Below, in pieces: positions 52,205 to 61,912 of a stretch of 64,000 bases of DNA. A model generated the notes under the pieces. That model made no database searches. It worked only from the letters and a program-made list of their open reading frames with translations, and was not told the origin of the DNA. The position numbers were made by a program, and so were the translations under genes. Within the stretch, counting starts at the first letter, position 1; each line of letters starts with the position of its first letter. This DNA comes from Taenia hydatigena (lineage: Eukaryota > Platyhelminthes > Cestoda > Cyclophyllidea > Taeniidae): contig JADWOT020000415.1 of assembly GCA_036345935.2 (NCBI GenBank), positions 1 through 64,000 of the forward strand, given 5' to 3'.

Positions 52205-52280
52205 ACTCATAGCAGGAGCCAAGCTTGTAATCTTTCGATCCAAAGTCAGAAGTCTTACCTACTAGGCTGAAAGCTGACCA
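52205..52280 (-). pseudogene. tRNA-Gln-like relic
   Basis: Minus strand reads CTAGTAGGTAAGACTTCTGA-CTTTGGA-TCGAA, with anticodon TTG (Gln) in the expected loop position. The T-loop has lost TTCRA and the acceptor does not pair. Confidence 0.4.
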
Positions 52281-54020
52281 TCGCTACTCTCATCAATACC
52301 AACCTTTAAACCAAACAAGTAGTCAAGGAAGGCGGTCAAAATGATACGATGACAATTCAAACAACTACACCGTATCAGACCATTGACTACGTGATCTGAG
52401 GCAGCAAATGACTTTCCGACAATTCACGCTGGTAAGCGAACGATTTACTCGCCACTTATTTCACAGCTATAAGGTGAGGATCACAATACACCACAGAGAG
52501 TGTCATTTATCGCGATCAGCTTTAAATTGTCACCCGTTAAGCAGAAACAAGTTTGCATTGTACAGTCTTACCGACGTCTACTTACCAAAAAACCTAATGT
52601 GGATAAAATGATTAGTGATTCCACCTACAAGTCACCGCGCGTTCCATCATCAGCAGATGATGAAATATTTTCACGTGCAAGCCACTTTGTGAGCAACGCA
52701 CGACTCCGTGATCAATTAGTCACCACTCATCACAAAACGCTGCGTCCATCGGTCTCACAAAACGATTGTGCTTATGTACAAATCGGGAACAAAAACCGGT
52801 TTTAATGGCATGCACAGAGACGACTCATAAACGAACCACAGAGGACGGTGGAAAATAAGACGAGGAGGCTATTTTACATTCTTCCTGTTTAAATGATCTC
52901 GTTAAGTTAGAGAATTGAAGGCAAAAACAGAGCTGCCGCCTTAGAGCTCTCAGAGTTGCCTAAAGTATGGCAGAGTTCCCTCCGTACCCATTAGTACCCG
53001 GATCAATAGGTCTGTTCTCATCACATCAGTCTTACTACCCGGACACCGAAAAGGAAGGGATAATCACTGAACTTACTACTACGACTAGCGTACAGTGTTT
53101 CAATAGACGTTTGTACAGACTCCTAAAATGCTAAGATGTATTCAAAGAAGTCGGTGGATTATGCGAAATTGCACAGTAATGCCGAAGGGAAAGTAACATT
53201 TCAACGTGACAGCTGAAAGTGCTGCATTCCCAAACAAGAGTAAGTCGTGAGCCACCACCATGATCAGCATACTTAATTGCACATCAGCGGCTTCAAGATT
53301 TCTAATCACTTAAATGAGTAGGAATAAGTACTTACATTCCAGTAAATAAAATGGAAAACTTGCATAGAGCTGAACTGACTCCAGTTCTTTAGTGCCTATG
53401 CAAACATATCGTTTAATCAGTCCCTTCATGTTTAAATGTGCGGACCTCGTCTTGACCAATACAAAGCAATTTAAGACGCGGTGCAAAGTAAAGGCACCAT
53501 GAAATCGAGTTGTAATGTGGTGCGAGTTACATTCGAAAATCCGCCCATTTGACCCCATCTAGGGCATTCGGAGTCCTAAGAATAAACCTTTGAAGCCTTA
53601 TCCCATTGGTTAAGTAGAAAGCTCAAAAGAAACCAACGTTCTGAATATTTATTATAGAATACACATTTTACGACTTGATACGGTTCAAAAACCTCAACTT
53701 GTATGCCTCTCGACTTGCGACGCATGTGTTTGCAAAAGGTAACCAAAGCCTGCCTGATACTCTGAGCTAGGGCAGACACAGACACAGATTATCTAATCCA
53801 CCTCATCAGTACACAAATCAACACCTAAACCTGCTCTTTTACGAAAAAAATGCGTGCTCATCAAATAATATTCTTGTACTTGTTTCCAAATCCTAAAAGG
53901 ACTGATACGATGCGCGCACTATTAAGAGAACAATAGACAGTTGTCCACAGATGAATGTATGTCTACTGTACAACTTAAAATAATGCACAATGAGTGGCAC
54001 CAACTTAGTGGGTCATCACG
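52281..54020. other. Intergenic, nothing recognised
   Basis: Only short frames. 52408-52805 (+) has overlapping open frames with Ser/Arg/His-rich composition and no domain. Confidence 0.3.
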
Positions 54021-54023
54021 CTA

Positions 54024-54425
54024 ATGAAAAAACAGCGGGTTAAAACAAAAAGCAATGCAAACTTACGAAGACCAGGAAAGTATACAAAGCCTCACTACGA
54101 TAGATCATACGTTTCGGCATATTTTTTTACAAAGCATGCGTCGTGTAGAATGAGTATAAAAAGAATTCAAGAAGTGATTTCAATAAATAAAGAATACATG
54201 CACAGGGATGGTATCGACGACAGTGTTCTTCCAGCAATTTCCATGTCCCAAAGTTCTCATAACATCAATACGGTAATTGCGTATTTCACCATCACCTGTA
54301 GTTTGAGCTACAAAATGTTGCAATTATGTGTAAATCTAAGAAATATTTTGATCGGCGTCAAGCGCATGGTAGGACAACGCAATAAGTTAGGTTCAATCTT
54401 TTTGGAGCATCCACATACTCACTAA
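54024..54425 (+). pseudogene. Diverged duplicate of the 48.8 kb small reading frame
   Basis: Open for 133 codons, and aligned with the 48.81-49.11 kb minus-strand sequence from upstream flank to beyond the stop. Shared protein pieces are IQEV, NKE, MHR, D and a final LSYKMLQ. The partner's stop codon after KMLQ is lost here (TGA replaced by TTATGT), and the frame runs on into sequence that is 3' flank in the partner. The central YQRP stretch is not kept. The altered end and central divergence suggest a decayed copy, although the open frame leaves some doubt. Confidence 0.4.
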
Positions 54426-54429
54426 AATG

Positions 54430-55145
54430 CATCAGACTTGCCGAAGAGATCGTAAGAAAGAGGAAACTGATACAATTGGTTCCATTCACCACTAAAGCAA
54501 GAGGAACAGCTGCCTTACTTTTGCCCTCCTGCACCACAAATGCCTATTAGTTCTTAATGCTTGGGATGAGATGCTAATGCAATTTGCGCTAAATGTTAAG
54601 ACTTGGCCTTATAAATGAAAATCTGAGTGTTATGCACTATATCGCATACTTCCCTCGAAATTCTCTTTACTTGACGGATGAGAAAACATTGAAATGCGGT
54701 GATGCACTTCTATGCCCAAAACAAATTCAGTGTCTCATCGGTCGCTAGTTAAGCCACCAGCTGCATCCAGAACCTCTTTGGCATGCGGTTCACTAATATT
54801 GGCACATACCAGACTGGCCGATTGTAATTTTTTTGCAGGTACAGTTTCTTGAGCAACGAACTTTCACGAGAATTGGGTATTTCTGTATTGGATCTAGAGT
54901 TTTTGATTAGTATCTAAATTTTCTGTCACTTCTAGGCCAATCTTATTGCAAAACACTTCCTTGCCCTCCTTATATTTTGAATTGAACGCAGAAGTTTTTT
55001 ATTAAAACTATGCTGTATGTTCGTAAACCATGTACAAATGCATTTAACTTGTTTATCAACAGACTTTCACAAACTAAACTTAAAGATTTTACAAAAAGTT
55101 AATCCGATAACGCCTATTTAGCCTTCTTATACACAAGTAAAATCG
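54430..55145 (-). repeat. 0.9-kb dispersed repeat, copy 3
   Basis: Same orientation as copy 1 and missing the segment that in copies 1 and 2 contains GATTTCGTTT. Starts right where similarity between the duplicated small reading frames (48.8 and 54.0 kb) ends. Shares the GTGTATAAGAAGGCTAA end with copy 2. Confidence 0.78.
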
Positions 55146-55524
55146 CTTTAAGCAACTTTTACCCCAGCAGGGGCTGTAATCATGTAAATATTTCACAAGT
55201 TTTATCAGCCGACTATTCTAAAAAGCTTTAGATCGTCTGAGTTTGAGGTTAAATGAATTTGATGTGTTTGTCAGACCTCGTTCAGCATAAGCTTAGATGC
55301 AATTTAAAATGCCATCATAAAATGCAGAAGGCTAAAATCACTTCATGGGAATGTACGCATCTGCAAACACCGAGAAAGCGATTCTATTGAAAACCTTGCG
55401 CTTTTTCGTTTGAACTCCCTTGACTAGGGAGACAAAATGAGCAGACGCCCACGAGGTCTACAGAACATGGTCAGCTCGCCATTAAATGTCACTTATTTGG
55501 TGGAGTGACCAGCGAACGATTCTG

Positions 55525-56044
55525 TCAGTTTCTTTTGACGGCTTTTATTCGGAATCCGATGTAGCTAACATAGTCAACCTTGTGTTCTCTTCTCTTCTTC
55601 CCGATGTAGAGACCAAGGCGCGCTGTCTTTACAGAAGACGATGGTTTTAAAATGACTGTGTTTGCGACTGCCACTAAGTGACTTATCTCCATAACAGCAC
55701 AATCCCACAGCCAAAACCACACATGCCATATTAAAACCTCAAGTTATACGTTTGTGAGGTCCCAATGGGGATGAGGCGCACAATCGCCGTAAATATTCAA
55801 AAGCCCTTCTAGATTTGCAGTAGAAATATCATAAAGGTGAATGGAAGTGGATATAAAAAGCACTTAATCTTACCAAACCGCTGGAAGGCGAGTAAGAGGA
55901 ATACGACCACGATCCTTGCTTGCATTGGTATGCAATAACTGAAGGTGATTGAATTATGGTCCTTCCTGCATACGGGATAATCCGCGAAGACTGGAGGGCA
56001 AAAGCTGGTGCGAACTCCTGCCAGTCGGAAGCGAAGGAAGACAT
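55525..56044 (-). CDS. Candidate two-exon gene, about 127 residues, unknown product
   Basis: On the minus strand an ATG at 56044 in an A-rich start context opens 57 codons that end in phase 0 at TTTG|gtaaga (donor at 55873). A second exon from 55737, after an AG acceptor, stays in frame to a TGA at 55525. The first exon is Ser/Ala/Tyr-rich (MSSFASDWQEFAPAF at its start). The second has a hydrophobic stretch containing WFWLWD and ends in a basic tail (IGKKRREHK, then RIKAVKRN). The intron of 136 bases is plausible. The acceptor is only moderate and no family is recognised. Confidence 0.33.
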
Positions 56045-59000
56045 TTTTTCAAAAGTTTGATTAGTTCATTGAAAATTCTAAGAGAATCAATATTTACCAT
56101 ACCTTGTTGACTGTCACGGAAGAGATCTCAGCTTCGTATCTTCCCTAACAAGAACGTGTGATTTCACACTTTCGTCCTGGGAAATCAAAATAAGGCTCTA
56201 GCATTATCATTGTTGCAGTTCGCCATTGTCGCCGCTTCATCTTCTTAGTATGGCCTTCTAGTTATAACAATAGTTCCCCGCATATACCGGGCGTTAGTAA
56301 GTAGTGTACTCCCCCGCGGCTTTTTTGGGATGATAAATGGTTGGGTAAGGTTCAGGATGCTGCGGTTTGGGTTCTTGGGGTTAAAAATGTAAAATAATGA
56401 GCGCAAAAGCATGGGGTTAACTGCCATACACTTTAGGTTGCATTTTCATTGCAAGGTTCTTTTCTCTAGGCCGGCCAGTTGATTAAAAAGGTGTACTTTG
56501 TCAGTACTGCAGGCCATAAGGCTCCAGGATGCCTTGCGGCTGGACGCGCACTTGCACACGCTGGGCCTCAGGTGCTACTCATGTGCTGACGGTGAAGACA
56601 AACGCACTCAACCACACAAGCGAAGCACTCAACGGCGCTCCCACCGATGAACCCCTTTTGGGTAGTTGAATAACAAGGATTAACAAGTTTACAAAATGTT
56701 TTGAAAAAATTAGGGATGTACCTGTGAGGATTGTTCAATTCATTACCGGAGTTCTTCTTCAGAATGAAGACATTTGACAGTTGCTATGCCCCATTGGCTC
56801 AAATAGAACATCGGCCGACAACAACGTGATCGATGGAACATGCAGTATTTTTCCTTACGGGTGAGGCGATTCAAATCCTCTGAAGGCTAATATTTGGCAA
56901 ATTTAGAGCAAAATACTCAAGATTGCTATACAGCTACTTAAACATCCTTCAATTTTGAAGTTATCTGTGATTTTAAGCAGCTTCCTCAGTCGTAACATTG
57001 CGTTGAATAGGTCTTATGGCGCCGACAATGTACGACTGAATCCGGAGAAGCTTAACTCGCTTATCAGTTTATAAAAATATTGATACTACTTGTGCCTGCA
57101 TAGGAAGGGGTGGATTAATGGGTGGGCTTGCAAGAAGGTGGCCTGAGCGTGTGCCGTCGCCATAGTGACTGCACTGAATGACTCTGCAGCGAAGGAATTG
57201 GATTAGCCAGCCAAAATCAATTTACAAACGTGAAAGTCCCTAATGCCGGCACTGATTTATTCACGTCTTTACAGAGAATCTTTGCAAGGCCGTTCGACCT
57301 GAATAAAGGGTAATTCGCCCATACTAATGATTACCTTGTGACGATTAACACGAAGGAGCCATTAGAGCAGCTTTAGCCATTCATTTCGTCTTGATTACAT
57401 CTATAGAGTCGAGTGCTTCTGCACTTAAATGCTTCCCACCCCTGTGGAAAACATAACGCTGCATCCTTGCAGTACTACTTATTAGCTGAAATCTATTCAA
57501 AATTATGACTACAGTAAAAGCCTTTGTTGATTTTTGACCCCTCCTTTGGTTTGACAAGCAATGAAGGCTAAGTATGTATCGGTACTTCCAAAGTTTGCAC
57601 TGATTTTGGAGGCATATATTAATTTGACGTCGGATTAAACAGGAGAACAGAACAGTCATTTCTAATTATCGAAACAGTTAAGCACGATTACCTGAGGCGT
57701 GAGTTGGGAGTGAGTGAAGAGGTAGATAACAGGACATTTAATTATGGGCAGACTTCAGTGATAAACGGGCCGAATTGTGGTGCATATAATCGCGGTCGCG
57801 CAGTCACGTAAATCACCTATGAATGTTGAGTGTTTAGAATGCACGCAAAGGAATGCACCAGTGAAGTAAGGAAGATAGGCGAGAAGAATTGGATGCTGAA
57901 TGCCCTAATGGATAGTTTGGTGATCCTAATCATCGAAACGAGCATCAAAGCTCTTATCGTCTTAGGTAGCCAAATTGCCTTAAAGTTAGAGCGCACAGTT
58001 TTCGCCTCGAATTCAGAATGATATCAGAACATAAACAAGCGGTGCACCAAGTACAAACAATGACGGTGCACAAATTTAACTAAATGTGTTTAAACTGAGG
58101 TTTATGGGCCGTTATATCCCTAATTCAATTTGAATAATTGATTGGATCATAACTCAAGGCGGATTACTCACATGCAAACAGCTGTGAAAACTGCAAAACT
58201 TTGAAAGCAAATTTTTACAAAGGATTTGCAAAGTCATACATAGAATTTTGTTTCGATGAATTAGTTCTGCTCGGGAAGCCGCCTGTTTTACAGATCAGGA
58301 CTGCATGACTATAGATCATGTGTGGGGTTGTCTTTGGTGTCTTGGATTGTTGTCATCGTTACCACCGTTGTGAGAATCCTGAAGATGGTCAGCGAGTAGA
58401 TACTGCGGTTGGGGATGCAAAGGTCACTGGGCATCAAAGCAAAGAGAATCGGGTAAATGGGCGCTTTGATATCTGCAGCACTGATAGCAAGAGTTTCTAC
58501 AAATCGACCTCGTTAGTTGGTCTGGATATCGGGTCTTTGTGGATCATAAGCGGCCCTCCCACCGTGTTTGCGTGACAGAGTCGCTGTGGTCATTTAGTGG
58601 TTTAGTCTTGATGTCACCTGTCTTGCGGCATTTCAATTCGTTTGGTCTGAAGCGTACCTGCTAAAACGCAATTTTATTATGCATGGGCAACTTACAAAAT
58701 CTTATCGTTTGAAGACGCTGACGGGACCTTCGCCTTGTGACTGTTCTTCCGTTAAACCACTGTTCTCCTTAGTCTGATTAGTTCTGTGCAAAGTTTGCAG
58801 GGAGTAGAGTGGACTTTGGTTATCCGGGTTGGTAAGAATTAGGCTTCATCATGGGTATTTGTGCAAGTTCTTGCGCAGGTTGCCATGCCTTGTCGAGCAG
58901 CACTCATTATCTCAATCCGGCAATAGTAGTTCCGGAATATCGTAAATATTAAGCACTTCAACAAAGCCATAACCTGCCGTATACGACCTTTTTCAACTAA

Positions 59001-59680
59001 ACTAAGGCAAAATTACAGTGAGCAGATGCACGCTAATTATTATTTTAAGCAGAACTCAAAAACAAGTGGAATGGTTTATTACGAGTGCAAAAATTTTTGG
59101 TCAATGGCATTAGTAGACGTCATTAAGCAAAAAATTAAGGCTGTCACCTCGTAGAGGCAGTGGGAGCAATGGCATGGACGATTGTTCAGGATCCGCACAA
59201 AAGATTAACCCACATGTTAAATGGTCAATTTATCGCCTGTTTCAGTAGCCTTCAGACCGGAAAACATCCACGTACCTGTTGAAGCAAATGCAACGTGCAG
59301 AAACATTCTCAACCAAGGAGACGTTCTTCGAAAATTTTGTTAACAGATGGGAAGATTGATACCTATTCTGACAGTGGCATGGACTGCGTGTCGACGTCCC
59401 AATCTTAGGAGAACCTTCACTACTTCGATTTTGGTTTGTTCAAAGCGCGTCTACTGAAGTTGCATAGGACGTAATTCAGTTCAGTAATGAAGAAGAACAA
59501 ACTGAAGTGTCTAATAAGCAAAATTAATGCCGTGAAAATTAGGAAAATTCGAATGCCGCTGAGTAGTTGCCAAGAGCTGCGAAAAGTAATAGCAAGCACG
59601 CGCAACGAGAGAAAGGAGAGACTGAGGTAATGGAGGTAAGTGATAGAAAGGATAAGGTAGGAAATGTGAGGTAACGTCAC
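56045..59680. other. Intergenic, nothing recognised
   Basis: No convincing exon, RNA gene or repeat copy. An 85-codon frame at 58318-58575 (+) starts MCGVVFGVLDCCHRYH but has no splice or domain support. Confidence 0.35.
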
Positions 59681-59681
59681 T

Positions 59682-59796
59682 GCCAGCGATCATACTACGT
59701 AGAAAGCGCCGGTTCTCGCCCGATCACCAAAGTTAAGCTACTTCAGATCGGATTAGTAGTTGCGCGGGTAGCAGGCTAAAATATTCGGTGTACAGG
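59682..59796 (+). pseudogene. 5S rRNA-derived sequence, full length but degenerate
   Basis: Collinear with metazoan 5S rRNA over about 115 bases. The 5' half is very well kept: CATACTACGT, then CGCCGGTTCTCGCCCGATCA, then CCAAAGTTAAGC, which includes the A-box of the internal promoter. In the 3' half the C-box region (normally TGGATGGGTGACCG-like) reads TTGCGCGGGTAGCA, the last helix strand is changed, helix I pairs poorly, and no T-run terminator follows. Read as a 5S pseudogene or the head of a 5S-derived SINE. Confidence 0.75.
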
Positions 59797-60600
59797 TCCT
59801 CTCTCTCTTCCCAATGGCTCACCACTTCTTCCCACCCTTCTCTACTTGCACTGCACTGCACTGCAATCCACCCCAACTTGGACCATCGCAACCACATTCC
59901 TTTGCTGCACAGCATCCGGATTTCCATTCCAATGTGTGCCATCATTAGTCGCCTCCATGCTTGATACGCGCTGCGCATCTGTTTGCACTGGCATGTGTGC
60001 CTGCCTTAATATCGAAGAGGAGATGGCGGTGGAGGATGCCTGATGGCGAATAGTGAATGAAATGGTGTGTGGATAAATGGCCGGTAGGCGGATAAGAGGA
60101 GAAAGGAAACTATCATAAGCACTAATGCTTCCATTTATTTATTTCCATGAAAGTGCAGGCGTGGTTGGAAATCTAGAGCTGTTGCATGCTTTGAGTTGAC
60201 GTTGGCTGATTTGTTGCAATCGCATTCAATGGCGGGCAGGCAGATATAAATGTTATACTTGCTCTACATTCCCAATTTTTAGAATCATTCCCATTTGCGT
60301 ATTGACTGTCAATTTGGCCTCACAACTAGATTTAACACTGTGTGGAAAATAAATGGCTTTGATTTCGGAGAAGAGTACCTAAGCTGTAAAAAGAAAATCC
60401 GTCGCTATAATGTAGCAAACATTAGGCAATTATTGACTGGGTACTAAATCAAGCAATTTATAGGGCTTGCAGTTAGAAGTCGTGGTCCTGCGCGAGTCAA
60501 ACAGCATCTGCGGACACTATTGCAAATGACAATGCATCTATCTTGATGGTTTGCTAATTTACTGAAAGCACAACTCTTGTGTTCCAAACAAACATCTGCT
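59797..60600. other. Intergenic or upstream of the 60.7 kb gene
   Basis: A frame at 59846-60043 (+) is Cys/Thr-rich and ends EEEMAVEDA. It could be an upstream exon of the 60.7 kb gene, but no phase-consistent join was found. Confidence 0.25.
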
Positions 60601-60666
60601 ACATGTAGCCAGCAATAGCAGTGCACACTCGGCTTTAACACTTCTTCCTTCCAGTTGTTGTTGTAG

Positions 60667-61747
60667 ATGCAAGTAGACATCAGAGCATCGATGTTGTGGC
60701 GACCACAATTGGCGGCAACGTGGAAGAGCACTTCACCCAGCGGATCTTCCTCTTCCAACGCAACTGATCATCCACTACCTCCCGCACTCCTCACCTCCTC
60801 CCTCGTCTCCGTCTCCTCTCCTGCCTCCTTCCTCACTCATAGATTCAAGCCGTGTTCCCTAGTACGACTGGCGGCGACATCAACATCTCTCGACGATGTC
60901 ACCAAACATACCGGTAAGAGCCCATCGCTTTCCATTACAGCCTTTATTCTTTACTCATCTTCCTCTGGTCACATTCACTCATTCATATTTCTTTTCTCGC
61001 TCAGGCCTCACCCATGACAATAAAACCCAGGACAGCCTCAGAGGCCGACGGGAACAGACGCAGAGCGATGACGACGAAGTCGAGTTGATGGGGCACGAGG
61101 AATTGGAATGTGGCCTGTCCGACTACTTGACTTTGACGAGTCAGTGGTCGGGTATGGATGAGCAGGCGGAGTGGTGGCAGTTGCCACCCTCCCAGATGAA
61201 ATCAGATTCTCCTACGTCGTCATCGCTCACCACAGTGACACCATTGCCGGCAAGCCAACTCTCGACCGCGCGAGAAGCGACGGAGGAGGTGGGTGTGGAA
61301 TTTGAGGCTGAGGTAGAGTCAGGTGAAGAGAAGGAGGATGGAGGAAAAGGGGATGTGGATATGGTGAGGAGATTGCGAGAAGGAAAATACAGGACTCTGT
61401 GCAACTTAATCGAATCTGGTGAGTGACTCTAATACTTGTGCCATTGTACTTAGAACCAAGTAGGTTAGCCAGCCAGCTAGCCAGTGCTTGCCTTAATACT
61501 TGAGCCAAGAGCTCACTTGTTGCACTTCTCATCCGCTTCCTCTGGCTCGTCTGCTTCCTTCAGTAAGCTTGCACTCTTTACTTCATCCTCCCGTTTACCA
61601 TGTCAATGTCTTGCCCACCCAAGAGAACACACTTTCTTCTTCTTCCACTCTTCTTTCACTGTAGTGGTTCAAACGACTGAGGAGGCATCTCCGCTACCTC
61701 TTTTCCTCGTGCTACTGCTGCCACTGCTGTACTCAACCCCAATTTAG
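60667..61747 (+). CDS. Three exons of an unrecognised Ser-rich/acidic protein gene (N-terminus uncertain)
   Basis: Exons 60667-60913, 61005-61418 and 61665-61747 join in one frame: the first donor (ACCG|gtaaga) and second donor (TCTG|gtgagt) both leave phase 1, and both acceptors follow pyrimidine tracts (ttctcgctcag, ctttcactgtag). The encoded stretch is about 247 residues. It has a Ser/Pro/Leu-rich first part and a strongly acidic middle with DDDE, EELE and a Glu-rich run near EEVGVEFEAEVESGEEKE. It ends in a leucine-rich hydrophobic segment (PLPLFLVLLLPLLYSTPI), perhaps a membrane anchor. An AATAAA lies 160 bases past the stop. The frame is closed by TAG just before the first ATG, so this ATG either starts the protein or the acceptor lies exactly there (ttgttgttgtag|ATG). 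I do not recognise the family; upstream exons may exist. Confidence 0.6.
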
Positions 61748-61906
61748 CTGAGTGATTCCCCAATTCTTAAACCAATTCATCGAGCAGTGATTTGATGATT
61801 TGACTGACTAGTTGATTGATTTTGCTTGACTGATTAATTGAATGGTTTATCCATACCCTTACTTCTTTACATCTGTTTGACCCGTTCCTTCGTTTGTCTG
61901 ATTATC

Positions 61907-61912
61907 AATAAA
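61907..61912 (+). terminator. Poly(A) signal AATAAA with GT-rich downstream element
   Basis: AATAAA is followed directly by GTGGTTGTGCGTTTT, the usual arrangement of a cleavage/polyadenylation site. It lies 160 bases after the stop codon of the 60.7-61.7 kb gene, on the same strand, and supports that gene model. Confidence 0.55.

Noticed and set aside
58318..58575. 85-codon plus-strand frame
   Set aside because: No recognisable domain, splice context or conserved copy in the window.
60444..60758. Minus-strand frame with an ankyrin-like stretch (LFHVAANCGRHNIDAL)
   Set aside because: It lies antisense to a plus-strand exon supported by splice phase and a poly(A) site. The related sequence at 49.8 kb does not keep this frame (TAG in place of Trp).
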